A stretch of DNA of 24,608 nucleotides from Balamuthia mandrillaris (taxonomy: Eukaryota > Discosea > Longamoebia > Balamuthiidae), in assembly GCA_031835245.1 (NCBI GenBank), contig JAVKOQ010000605.1, forward strand, positions 1-24,608. The letters are read 5' to 3'. The notes under the pieces were generated by a model, which was given only the letters and a program-made list of their open reading frames with translations, searched no databases and was not told the origin of the DNA. The position numbers and the translations under genes were made by a program. Below are positions 7,935-18,474 of this stretch, in pieces (the stretch's first letter is position 1; every line of letters begins with the position of its first letter).

Positions 7935-10900
7935 TTAGATGGATGTCTCATGCTGCACCCATTTGGCACAAGCCAGTAGCAACTGCGGGGTGATGGAGGG
8001 CCACGCCAGGCCAAGCCTAGCCAGTGCCTCCCGAGTACGAAGAGTTGGAATGGAGCTGTGACGTTCAGTCTTGTTGTTGCTGCTGCTATTGGTGCTGCGG
8101 CTATCGCCAAACTCCAGCTTGGAAAGGTCCTCGGCCAGCACGGCAACTCTGCAGTCAAGGTCTAACGCAGCCACTGCTGATGGCCATTGAGCAGGTGATA
8201 TGACCTCCACGGCGATACCTTGGTCATGGAGGGCAGCACCAGCTTCCTCTATTGTTGGTCCGTCTCCACACATGTTGAAGACAGCAAAATGGGGACATTC
8301 CTTTTCTCCTTTTCCATTGGCTTGAATGGAAGTCGCAGCAGCCAGCCGAACAACAGCGCTGACCACCCAGTCAACAGGCACCCAGTGCAGGCGTGCTGGA
8401 GCAGGCGTTACATAGAGGCCCAACCGAGCAAATGCCTCCAACAGCAGGAAGGAAAAGTCGTTCTTGTTCCATGGAGAACGTCCACTGGCTTCCCCGCATA
8501 TGGCAGATGGGCGGTAGATACGGACGTAAAGACCATACAAGCACGAAGCCTGACGGAGCAGGCTCTCAGAGATGGCTTTGGTAGCACCATAACCGGATTT
8601 TGCGCTCAGTTCAGCAGCATCCAAAGAGCGTGTCGAACTTGATGAGGAAGAGCTGTGAAAGAGGAGTTCCTCTGCAGCGCTGTTGCTGCAGATGGCAGCT
8701 GCGGAGGAAATGTAATGGAAGGTAGCCCCAGCAGCAAGCGCCAGTCGGATGAGGGTGAGGGTGCCTCCCACGTTGACCTTGCGCAGCGTCTTGTAGGGAA
8801 GCATGATGTCAACTTTGGCCGCGCTGTGGTAGATGTCAGACAAATTTTCGCTCAGTAGGGTCCACTCAGAGGGAGATAGTCCTAAGCAGTTCTCCGATAC
8901 ATCTCCCTTGAGCACTATCAACCGTGATGAAGCCTCTTCCTGGACTTCCTCAGAAAGACGGCCAGATGCTTTCAAATCTCGCAGTAGGCGCTCACGTGCT
9001 GCTTCTACCGAAGGACCGCGAACCAGTACAAAGACTCTTCTGGAACTGGTTCCAGCAGAAGAAGAGGAGGCGATCGGTTCCCGTCGAAGTGATGATAGCA
9101 CTGCGGCCACTAGGTGAGGACCCAAGAAACCGGTTCCACCCGTTATCAGTACATCACCCTCCCTTCGTGCTGGCTCCCATTTGGTTGTGATAGAAGCGAA
9201 TTCAGGAGGTAATTGTTGTTCTGCTGTCCAATCCAAAGGACTGTGCTCACTTGTAGTCTGAGGGAGAAAGAGTGGAGGGATGGACTGGGAGTGAGATGCT
9301 CTCCTTAACATTGCATTCAAGTGTTGAAGAGGATAGTTGTGAATGGTACGGGCCGTCACTGGTACGTTACGCTCCGTCATAAGAAAGGCCATTCGTGCTG
9401 CTGCCATTGAGTCTGCTCCCACTTCGTGAAGAGTAATGGTAGTACTGCCTGTCTCCGCTTCCACCTTCAACGAAGCGATCACTTGTGCGTCCAACACACG
9501 TTCCAAGAGCGCCAGGAACTCGGAGGAGTACGAACATTTAGAGCTTTCGTTGTTACTATTAGCATTACTGCCATCTTTTGGTGTGGCGCGGTTGTGTTGC
9601 TCTGCGTATAGAGCCTCACATTTGCTTTGATAGGCTTGGGTGAGCACTCTCCGTCTCTTTTTCATGGTTGAAGTGAGAAAGCCGTTCTCGGGCGTCCATT
9701 GGTTGTGCTCGATCACCACATCTTGTGGTACTTCATATGGCCGTAGATGGTGATGTGTGCACCAAAAACGGACTTCTTGCAACAACAACGATTTTAGGGC
9801 CTCCTCAGAAGAAGAGCCGCAGGAATGAGCATCTGGCACAATGACGGCCACAGGATGGTAGCGCCCTGGAGACGCATATACAAACGCCTTCTCATGTAAA
9901 ACGAGGTTAGCAGTGGGTGATAAAATAATGTTTGTATGAACGAGAGGAATGCAAACCTGCTCTATCAAAGGACTGCTTTCAAGTACAGTTTCTACGCGAG
10001 AAGGCGCCAACCATTCACTTTGTGCAAGCTTCACTACTGCGCCACAGCGGTCAATCACATGAAGCCGTCCAGCATCAGGCATTTCTCCGATGTCCCCAGT
10101 TCTATAGAACCGCTTGCCATCAATCTCCACGAATGCTGCTCTAGTGGCAACATCATCGTTGTGGTATCCGCTGATGAGTCGTTTGGTATGTACAGCTATT
10201 TCTCCGCGTGGAGGATTGCCTGATGGATCGTATTCAGGAGCGCCTTCCACAGGAAGCAAGCGAACCTCAACACCAGGATAGATCATTCCATCTCTGGTGA
10301 TGCCTGCTGTTTCTCGAGAGCCATACAAGTCCTCAAGCTTTAGTCCAAGCTCCTCGCGTACGAAACGCATTGTCATGGGAGAGGGAGCAGCTCCACCGGC
10401 AGCCACAGCAACAAGGCGATTACCTAGCAATGCTCTTACTTGTTGTGACACTTCTTTCTGCAGCTGAGCGCGAGTGTGGCGGCTACGCGAGGGAAGGGCA
10501 TCATTATGGGCCAGCGCTTCCGCCAGTCGGTGGGCATGTTCTCGTTGTAGCATCGTCCAAAAGACGGGAGGGGCATTGATGTGAGTTGGTCTAGCGATGC
10601 GTGCGTCCTCTAGTAGGCAGCCAAGGTCGGTGCAAAACGCGCGACGTCCGCCTGCATGCATGACTGAGAGCAAGGATAACAGGAAACTAGGGTGAAAGGG
10701 TTGAATATCCATCTTCACGAGCGGGACTACGTGACTCACTCCCTTACTTGGCCGCAGCAATGCTTCGGTGTAGGCAGCTCCCTTTGGTTCCCCGCTGGAT
10801 CCACTTGTGAACAGGATGGCAGCCAGCTGGTCGTCCTTTGGAGGTTCTACTGCGTGATATGGGCCAACAGGCCTGCTCATGCGCCTAAGTTGGCGACCTT

Positions 10901-12992
10901 CCTCCAACAAACGATTCGTCCCAATTGCAAACAGAGATGAGTCGACCGTAGTAGAGCTTGAGGATGGGATGCTCTCTTCGATGAAAACGGCCAACGGCAC
11001 CTCTATACCTGCTTGAGACACAGCTTTCTCAGCCTTATGTACATAATCCAGTCCAGCAATAAGCACTGCTACTGGTTGGGCGAGCTTCAGACATCGTGCG
11101 ATGGTGGATGGTTCAAGAGCCCCATGAAGAGGAACCAACGTATATCCAGCCATCAGACCACCAAGTAATCCGTAGACGTACGCTGGAGAAAGGTCCGCTA
11201 TAATGACAAAGGAAAGCCTACTGGAAGAGGAGGGAGTGCTCTGCGCTGAGGATCGATGTGCTAGAGCAGCGGCGAGAGCAAAGGCAGCATCTCCCACTTC
11301 TTCGTAACTGAGCCAAGAGAAAGAAGGCGAAGACTTGTCGTACCGTGTGCCAAGAAAAGGCCGCGAGGAAAAGCGCGTCAACGCATCCGCAGCTATTTCA
11401 GCACAGGTCTCTCCTTGAGCAGCATCTGCAGAGAGCACCACTTCAGCTTCCATTCTATGATGAGAGGGGTGTTCATGAGATGAGCCTCCAGAAGAGGTTT
11501 CCTCCCAACAAGCTTGGCAGGATGCCCATGGTTCGTTCAAGCAGTCTAGACAGGAATAGCGAGTCTCGCCTGGTCTCATGGGTCGGTGGCACACTCTGCA
11601 GAAGCCTGAAGAATGCCCGCTGGTAAAAGCGGATGCTGCTTCGATGTAACACTGAAACCGTCCAAAGCTGCCAGCTGCAGCATTTGACCACTGTCCAGAA
11701 AAACACCACCCTCCTTCAGCAGTGGCACGCTGATCCTGTTTCTCTTCCTCTTCTTCTTGCCTCACTATTTTCTCCTTTGTGCCCTCTGAGAGTTCTTGTG
11801 TGAGCACGCCCTCGTAAGCAACCGTGTAAGCAGCTGTCTCGGCTGCAGCTGCCGCGGAGGATGTATCGTATTTCTTCAGCAGCTTCACTTTACCTTGTTG
11901 GTTCTCCGTTCCTGCATCCCAATATTAGCAAGTAATGCAGCTAATAGGCAGCTGTAGCGGCCGTGGAGGGAGGGTTTGAGTTTGTCAACTCACAGAACGC
12001 ACCATGCAATGTGTAAAAGAGCAGAGGTTGTCCTGGCACGTCCGCTGCATCATCGAAGTAACCTGCCCCAAATATAATGGCCTTGGGCGGGTGCACCTCT
12101 GACGCTCTCCCTGATGATGATGTGAAGGAGGCGGAGGCCTTCAGCACTGACAGAGTCCATCGGATGGGATTGGTAGGTATCGCAAAGGCTGCCAACGACT
12201 CATCTGGCACCGCCTTTACAAGGTACAGCATTAGATGGTTGTACTAAGAAGAAGAAGAAGAAGAACAAGAAGAAGAAGAAGAAGAAGAAGAAGAAGAAGA
12301 AGAAGAAGAAGAAGAAGAAGAAGAAGAAGAAGAAGAACAAGAACAAGAACAAGAACAAGAAGAAGAACAAGAACAGGAACAAGAACAAGAACAAGAACAA
12401 GAACAAGAACAAGAACAAGAACAAGAACAAGAACAAGAACAAGAACAAGAACAAGAACAGCATTTACCTGTCCAAGCCAAAGTCCAGAAAGGTGTAAGGC
12501 CGGGTCTTCTTTCTCGCAACAAACGAGAAAGCGTCCCTTTCGTCCATCAGCCTCCGAGAAGCGGCCACGTATGACAAAGCTTCCAGCCTCCTCCTTTCCC
12601 TCCTGTTGCTGGCTAGTCAGCACTCCTTCGTAGGTACAAACCTGAGAGGCAACCTCCAAAGAGGCGCACACCAGGCGCACGCTGTTGTTGTCGGCGTCCC
12701 ATGTCCCATGAAGCACTTGCGGAGGAGCACAAGATCCCTCCTCGTTCAAACGAGCAGCTGCACCAAAGGCCGATGGATACCTTGTTTCGTGTCACCAGAT
12801 GAGAGAGCAGAGAGCAGAGAACAGAGAGCAGAGAGCAGAAAGAGAAGAGAGGAGAGAAGCACATCTCTACGATAGAGTCAACTAACTACCAACATACTCT
12901 TTATTGGCGGTGAGAGAGAGCGTCCACAACAGCGAGCGATCTTCGTCCTCTTGCGGAGGAGAGGCGGTCTCGTCCTCTTGCTCTGGATCCAT
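7935..12992 (-). CDS. Carboxylic acid reductase-like A-T-R enzyme with N-terminal ZZ zinc finger
   Basis: About 1508 residues in five exons: 12898-12992, 12468-12780, 12003-12213, 9957-11911 and 7935-9887. The 69-nt intron 9888-9956 is in frame; leaving it in gives 1531 residues. The N-terminus (about 50-300) carries a repeated module around YEGVLT (82-87 and 239-244), each followed by a GRF motif. A ZZ-type finger at about 311-358 has CxxC (311/314), CxxC (327/330), CxxC (338/341) and downstream His residues. The adenylation domain (about 375-960) has TSGSSGEPKG, LYGSRETAG, YRTGD and VVKLAQSEW, the last close to bacterial carboxylic acid reductases. The carrier domain has VGADSMAA, with the phosphopantetheine Ser near 1018. 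The thioester reductase has TGGTGFLG, YHSAAKVD and YGATK. Together these would activate an acid with ATP, load it on the carrier and release an aldehyde using NAD(P)H. The substrate is unknown. All core motifs are intact. Confidence 0.9.
12246..12460. repeat. (GAA)n then (GAACAA)n compound microsatellite
   Basis: About 30 GAA units (12246-12336) pass into GAACAA hexamers up to 12460. They fill intron 12214-12467 of the ZZ-CAR gene. The sense strand is (TTC)n/(TTGTTC)n, and the tract begins a few bases after the donor GTAAATGC. Poly-Leu, poly-Phe and poly-Arg frames here are artefacts of the repeat. Confidence 0.97.
12801..12850. repeat. GAGAGCA heptamer minisatellite in ZZ-CAR intron 1
   Basis: Five to six copies of GAGAGCA with GAACA and GAAAG variants lie within intron 12781-12897. 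It is the same unit as in the kinase intron at 6728-6862. Confidence 0.88.
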
Positions 12993-13048
12993 CCAACGCT
13001 GCCCACTCCATAACTTTGACAAGAACATCGGATTGGATCGAAACCGCT

Positions 13049-13054
13049 TTTATT
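13049..13054 (-). terminator. Candidate polyadenylation signal AATAAA for the D-serine dehydratase-like gene
   Basis: AATAAA on the minus strand lies about 85 nt past the stop at 13139, inside the 146-bp gap before the ZZ-CAR start. The hexamer is common, so support is positional only. Confidence 0.4.
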
Positions 13055-13138
13055 TTTCTTTCTTTCGAAAGGAGAGAGAGAAGAGAAAAGATGAAAAAAC
13101 GCGTTTCGTTTCACGGAAAGACGAACGGGAGTGTGGGA

Positions 13139-14286
13139 CTACCAGCCAGAGCAGGGAGTCCACCGGTCGACCACCTGTTCGTCGTCCAACGCATCGAGGA
13201 CGTGGTAGCGGTCGTACAAAGCGGCCGTGAGGCAGGAGTGGTTCGGAAGGATCAGCAGCAAGGAGCCTATCGCAAAGGTTTCAAAGTAATCCGCGTTGCT
13301 GCTCCCTTCTTCGGAGGGAGGGAGGATCTCGACGAGCCCGACCTCTTGGGAGATCTTCTTGATGCGAAGCTCGGGGAAGTTCTTGCCGTTCTTGCGGATG
13401 AGGCCATAACCGCAGCCTTCTTTGTACAAGTGCGATGCTCCATCATCCTAGTGGTAACCTTAGAATGTGGGAGAGATAGAGAGAGAAGGACAACCTTGGA
13501 GAGGGCAAGGGCTCCTGCATCGATGGCGAACATGTTTCTGGATGGGTAGTGAGAGATGACTCGGCTGAGTACTGCCACCGACACGTCCGTTAGTTGGCAG
13601 CTGCAACGGAGCGGTGATAACACGGTTTGTCACGAAATGAAATTATGAATGCAGGAAGACATATAAAGCAGCACCTTCCCAGGTCGGCTTGGGTTCTGTC
13701 GAAGAACACGTTATTGCCTGGATGTATCTCGTTCACTTTGCCCATTTTCTCTTTTGGAGGAAGGTGCGTACAGCTCGGAGTTGATCCTATCTGCCAATGA
13801 AAGAACGAATGAGAGAAGGAGAGAGAGAGAGTGAGAGTGAGAGGCAATGAGAACGAGAAACTTGGTTATTAGTGAGTGAGAGAGCGCACCGAGACAACAG
13901 GAGAATCAATGCTGTACTTGCTAGACAAAAGCTCAGCAAACCCACTTATGACGTCGCATTCCTCTTGGACTATCCGCTCAATTTCCTCTCTGCAGGCGCC
14001 ACCATAGCTGTGTCCAGAGTGAGAGTAGAGACCCGCAAAGCAGACTTTTGTGGCGTTGGATGGATTCGTCAAAGCTTGCACGATCGCAATGGCCTCTTCC
14101 GATTGTGGATCCACACCGTGGCGATGATATCCAGTGTCCACCTTCGCTATAGGTGTGAGAGACAGAAGGATAGGGAAATAGACGGAGAAAGACGACTACC
14201 TTCACAAAGACAGAAAAAGTGGGGATGGGTTCCTCCTTGTGGTTATCGTGGTAATCAATAAGCGCCTCCACCGTTTTGCTAAGCAT

Positions 14287-14355
<69 letters not shown>

Positions 14356-14356
14356 A

Positions 14357-14398
<42 letters not shown>

Positions 14399-14456
14399 TA
14401 AGAGAGCGAAGAACAGAAGATGAAGAGAAAAGGGAGAAGAGAGAATGAGAGGCCAG

Positions 14457-14496
<40 letters not shown>

Positions 14497-15129
14497 CAGG
14501 GTATCCACAAGGAGGTTAAAGGTCTTCACTTTACGAGACAAACTCACAACTTCATCCAACTGTAAGGGAGAAGGTCAACAACATAAACAACCAACAAAAA
14601 AAAGCTCCTTTCAAGCAAACAAAACCTTGCTCGGGCTGATGGGCACGGCGTAGGTTATGTCATCAAACTCAGAGGCGAAGAAGCGAGCCTCGGCCAGCGT
14701 AGAAACGATGATCTTGGGGTGTTCCTGTCCTGCCGTTTGCAGTCTTGCTACCTCTCTTCAGTGTAGCGTTGTTACAACGAGAGAGAGGGAGAGAGAGAGA
14801 GAGAGAGAGAAACGATTAATACGGGAGAAGCGAGAAGATGAGAGAGAGAGAGAGAGAGAGAGAAGCAAACAATGTCTTGTGAGTCTTCATGTGAGGCCTG
14901 AGAGCAACGCCTCGGTCCTTGGCCACGCGGGCCATGGCCTCCGTGTTCCTTTGCGTAACGTGGCGGCTGACCAGAAAGGCAGGCGTCCTGCAAAGCCACC
15001 ACCAACCCATCCACAGATCATCCTCATCAGTTCATACTTTTAAAGATGTTACAAAAAACCTTAGCTGGTTACGAACATTAGGTCATGGATGGTCGTGTTG
15101 GGAACAGCAGCCGCTGTTGTCGTCTCCAT
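13139..15129 (-). CDS. D-serine dehydratase / D-threonine aldolase family PLP enzyme
   Basis: 407 residues from nine exons, all in phase: 15077-15129, 14871-14987, 14626-14755, 14498-14559, 14200-14278, 13890-14141, 13675-13790, 13495-13600 and 13139-13447. This is a fold-type III, alanine racemase-like PLP enzyme with a C-terminal metal-binding domain. Visible motifs are TPAFLV near residue 19, RPHMKTHKT (48-56, the PLP-lysine region), KVDTGYHRHGVDP, IGSTPS, HPGNNVFFDRTQ and, near the end, PNHSC followed by YDRYHVLD. The His-x-Cys pair in PNHSC matches the zinc ligands of D-serine dehydratases, so D-serine to pyruvate plus ammonia is the favoured reaction; D-threonine aldolase remains possible. 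It is likely cytosolic, with no signal peptide seen. Intron 13448-13494 is only 47 nt. Start at 15129 is chosen because exon 1 (METTTAAAVP...) splices in phase to TPAFLV. Confidence 0.92.
14286..14491. repeat. (GA)n microsatellites in an intron of the D-serine dehydratase-like gene
   Basis: Two long GA blocks (14286-14394 and 14461-14491) with a purine-rich spacer fill intron 14279-14497. The sense strand is (CT)n. The LSLSLS frames seen here come from this repeat. Confidence 0.95.
14779..14863. repeat. (GA)n microsatellites in intron 2 of the D-serine dehydratase-like gene
   Basis: Two GA tracts (14779-14811 and 14840-14863) lie within intron 14756-14870. The second lies beside the donor (sense GTTTGCTTCTCTCT). 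Confidence 0.95.
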
Positions 15130-15195
15130 CTTCCCCACCCCTTCGGTGCTTTCTCTTCCTTGCAATTTATATATCTCACAACAAAGGGCAGCGAA

Positions 15196-15204
<9 letters not shown>

Positions 15205-15246
<42 letters not shown>
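15205..15246. repeat. (GA)n microsatellite between VAC14 and the D-serine dehydratase-like gene
   Basis: A GA run in the 139-bp gap between the VAC14 stop (15269) and the next gene's start (15129). No other element is recognised in that gap. Confidence 0.95.
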
Positions 15247-15248
<2 letters not shown>

Positions 15249-15268
15249 TGAAATCGTTTATGTTTTCT

Positions 15269-18200
15269 TTAAGCCCTAAAGATACCAGAGATGGCACCAC
15301 CAGCAGGGCCGGAGGGCTTTCTGGGTGTCCTGGAAGGCGGCGTGTTGCTTCCATTGCTGTTGGCTGCGGCTGAACGCAAAGCCGGAGAAGAGGATTTGTG
15401 GTTGTGACCCTCTTTGCTGTTTTGCTGGGCGGTAGACTTTGGCGGTTTGCTCCGAGCGAGGGCCTTCTCCTTGTTGGCCTGACGCTGATGGGCCTGGTGT
15501 ATCTCCTGCACTTTGGTAAAGTGGCGGAGGAGCGCCTCAAAGTCTATCTGGTCTGCCCATCGACGATCCTTTTGTTGCTCTTCCTGTTTGCGAAGAGAGG
15601 AAGAGGCTTTGCTGCTCTTGTTTTCGATGTTGAGGACGCCCAATGTGGAGACAGACTCGAGCCTGTTTTTGAGCGTGTTGAAGGCGGTGCTTTGGGGCAG
15701 CAACATCAGCAGACCGTACAAGCATTTGTAGAGGAAGGGGAACCGCTCTGGCTCCAATAGTTGTAACCTTAGATCTGCAAAAGAGATGAAAGTTTTGAAT
15801 ATTCTTTCATCCTTCTCCTCTCTCTCTCTCTCGTTTTGCTCTTGCATCATTTCAGGGTTGGGTGAAAGCAAAAGTACGTACATATAAAGATGGGCGATTC
15901 CAACAACTGTATAAGTTTGTCTATTTCCATTAACATCGTCACTGTTATTTCCATTTCGGCACTGTCATAGGGAAACAAAATTATAGACAAATGGTTTGGT
16001 ATAACAAGCAATAACAAAGGCAAGCTAGCAACCGGTGGAAAAAGATACATACAATTTAAAGATGAGATCAGTGGCATGCTCATAGGCTTGAGCTAGCAAG
16101 CAAAGGCTCAGTGTGGCGACAGCGTTGTGGCACCACGATTGATACAAGACTGCAAACAGGTCTTGGCTTTCTCGGCAAGTCAAGTCTTTCAGATGTTGTC
16201 TGGATTCGTTTAATACAATGTGTTAAAATAGAAGAGTTGGTTTATTAGGGAGGAGGGAGAAACGAACCGCAATTCAAACACTTCCGTTGAAGTAAGCAAG
16301 ATGAGGTTGAGCGTCTGAATCATGGTACTACTGAACTCAGGATCCTTATAAAGCAGGAAAAAACAGTTAGAACAAACAGTGATAAATCAAAAAAGACAAT
16401 AATACGAACCTCTTCGCGTTGTAACAGATGAGCAAGGGTGCGGAAGATTTTCTCAGGGTTAATATGAAGACCCAATTGTCGTATAATGAGACAGCCTCTA
16501 GTTTCAAGTAACTGCAAAAAAGAATAAGCGTTTAAAAGGAGTAGTTTGCGAGAAACAAGTTAAAAAAATTATAAATACCAAATTGTCAGTGCTGAAAAGA
16601 TGAATCAAATTGTCCATAAGTTTCTCAAAGTAGGTCTCGTTGGAGGAAAGCTTGGCTAACACCTCGAGATCCAGCCGCACGACCTGCTCTGCAGAGTCCG
16701 ACAAAAGCTTGAGCAGCGCAGGATACAATCCGTCCAAGAAAGAGACAAGCTTCTCGGGAGTTTTTGCGTGGAGCATGAGCACCCATTTGAGGGCGGCCAG
16801 GCGGGTAGGCACAGATTGGTTGAGAAACTGATAGGTAACCGTGTCCAGAAACTCGCCAATGGCGAACTCTTGGGAGGTAGTATGGATCAGATCTAACAGC
16901 TCCTTATTCGTCTCGACCGCCAACTCGGAGATCTCTTTCACTCGGTCAGAAATGGAGGGCAGCACTCCTCCCAGTAGCTCAGCGCTGAAAGGCAACAGCT
17001 CTTCCTTGCCGCATTGTATAAACTCTTTGATCCACTTCAGCGCCGTCAATCGAGTAAACTCATCTATAATAATACGCTTAGCTCACAAAAAGAAAGGAGA
17101 CGAGAAGACAGAAAGAGAACGAACCTTGGGAAGAGCAGAAAGGTATAAGAATGGAAACCATCTTCCCAAATTCAACGTGTGCTGCTGTCTGAATCTCCTT
17201 CAAAAACTCTCCCAACACATTATCAGCCTCTCGTCGTATGTCTTGAGATGGATCGCTGAGCATTTTGAAAAGGCCTTCCAGGAAGTCCGGCAAGTAGTCC
17301 AACATCTCTATATCCGGCACGCTGTCCAGCACTGTGATCCAACTGAGCAAGAATTGTCTAACAAAGGAATTCATAACGTTTATCCGGTCTTGCAACAAAG
17401 GAATGAAACGCTCTATGTCGAATGAGTCGCTCTCCGTGATGATATCCTTTACCAAACGGTCCAACAGTTGTGAGCCATTCTTCACGTTCAGGTCCGGATC
17501 TGCTGATAGCTGCCAGTTTTGAAGAAAATAGAAGAGCAGGGCGAGGAGAGGAGATAAACAAAAGAGAAGAGGGAGGAGGAGGAGAGAGCAGAGAGCAGAA
17601 GAGAATAGAGAAAAATAGAGAAGAGAGAACAAGAGAACAAGACAAGAGAAGTGAGTTTTGTGGGGTTGCAGCTTCAAAGAGGGAGAAGTGAGGTTGGGTT
17701 TTTCTGAGGTTAGTAACGAACCCTACAAAGACCGTCAAAAATGTCATTAAAGTAGGATAGAATGCGGCCCCTGGCGACCTTTGCAATGTTGTACATGGAC
17801 TCACAGGCATAATACCGCACACGACTGTCCTGATCCCTAAAGCATTTCAGCACTGGCGGCACCAACTTATTCAGATACCTCCACGTCTCCTGTTTTTTTT
17901 TAAACACCACAACACAGTAAACACACTGAAGAGACAAAGAAGGAAGAGCAGAGCAAGAAAGAAAGAGAAATAAAAAACGGCGTACCGAGCCAAGTCCCAG
18001 AGCAGTAGCGGCAAGGGCGATCAGGCCACCTTTTCGCATGTTGGCGGTGGGCGAGTTGGTGAGGTCGTTGGTGAGGTAGGCAATGACGTTGTTGATGGTC
18101 TCCACGTCCTTGTTCTCCACACTTTGCTTCACCAGCTGTTCGACCTCCAGCGCGCCCAGCTTTCTCTTCTCGTAGAGCTTGTCGTTGAGGTTGCGCAGCG

Positions 18201-18270
18201 TAGTGGGAGTGATGGGAGGAGGCGGTGCCGAATCCGCTTTAGCGCTCTTGCCTTTGACGACCTGCAACAT
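15269..18270 (-). CDS. VAC14: VAC14, scaffold of the PIKfyve/Fab1-FIG4 complex
   Basis: 744 residues from nine exons: 17986-18270, 17722-17889, 17125-17509, 16579-17063, 16410-16511, 16268-16344, 16053-16199, 15882-15961 and 15269-15774. VAC14 is a HEAT-repeat scaffold that holds the PI3P 5-kinase and the FIG4 phosphatase to control PI(3,5)P2 on endolysosomes. Strong landmarks are LNDKLYEKRKLGALEVEQL, RKGGLIALAA, DSRVRYYACESMYNIAKVARG, LLDRLVKDIITESDSFD, LDYLPDFLEGLF, VLGEFLKEI, LETRGCLIIRQL, LYQSWCHNAVATLSLC and YGLLMLLPQSTAFNTL. Length is close to the human protein (782). The last 120 residues are a Lys/Ser/Pro-rich tail ending SGIFRA that I do not recognise from the family. Exon 1 begins at ATG 18270, giving an N-terminus of family-typical length. 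Several donors are of the GTTCGT type. Introns at 17510-17721 and 17890-17985 are purine/pyrimidine-skewed. Confidence 0.95.
17572..17600. repeat. Short GAGAGCA repeat in a VAC14 intron
   Basis: Two to three copies of the 7-bp unit are embedded in a purine-rich part of intron 17510-17721. The unit matches those at 6728-6862 and 12801-12845. Confidence 0.7.
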
Positions 18271-18292
18271 TTTTGCTTTTGTTTGTGTGCAG

Positions 18293-18330
18293 TGGATGGA
18301 TGGATGGGTGGGTGGGTGGGTGGGTGGGGG
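18293..18330. repeat. GGAT/GGTG tetranucleotide repeat
   Basis: GGAT units pass into GGTG units and a short G run, about 25-60 bp upstream of the VAC14 start codon. It is G-rich on the plus strand and C-rich on the VAC14 sense strand. Confidence 0.85.
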
Positions 18331-18422
18331 CTGTTGGCCACTACTCGAAGAAGGCTGGTATTGTTCTTCGTCGCCGCGCCTCTTTCCTTCTTCCTCTTTT
18401 TTTAAAACCTGCGAGTGGTAAC

Positions 18423-18438
18423 CATGACGACATGAAAT
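18423..18438 (-). promoter_or_regulatory. Promoter element copy 1 (ATTTCATGTCGTCATG on sense strand)
   Basis: Lies 153-168 bp upstream of the VAC14 ATG. It differs at one base from the copy at 18459-18474 and from the one in the MED4/F-box promoter. Binding factor unknown. Confidence 0.5.
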
Positions 18439-18458
18439 CTATTTGTGCCGACAAGAAT

Positions 18459-18474
18459 CATGACGACGTGAAAT
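18459..18474 (-). promoter_or_regulatory. Promoter element copy 2 (ATTTCACGTCGTCATG on sense strand)
   Basis: Lies 189-204 bp upstream of the VAC14 ATG. It is identical over 16 bp to the element at 23619-23634, and has the same orientation relative to VAC14 as that copy has relative to MED4. Confidence 0.55.

Noticed and set aside
4066-9956. Introns of length 3n without stops (317-382, 976-1041, 4066-4152, 9888-9956) as possible retained coding segments
   Set aside because: Each has splice signals at both ends, most are supported by protein conservation, and about four such introns among 60 short ones is what chance would give.
12235-12633. 132-residue plus-strand frame of almost pure Arg/Thr, and matching poly-Leu and poly-Phe frames on the other strand
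   Set aside because: Direct translations of the (GAA)n/(GAACAA)n repeat inside an intron of the ZZ-CAR gene.
13016-13549. 177-residue plus-strand open frame
   Set aside because: Antisense to three conserved exons of the D-serine dehydratase-like gene; no family similarity, and it starts in the intergenic gap.
13978-14559. 193-residue minus-strand frame with long LSLSLS runs
   Set aside because: Reads through two real exons and the CT-repeat intron between them; the real exons are joined by splicing in other frames.
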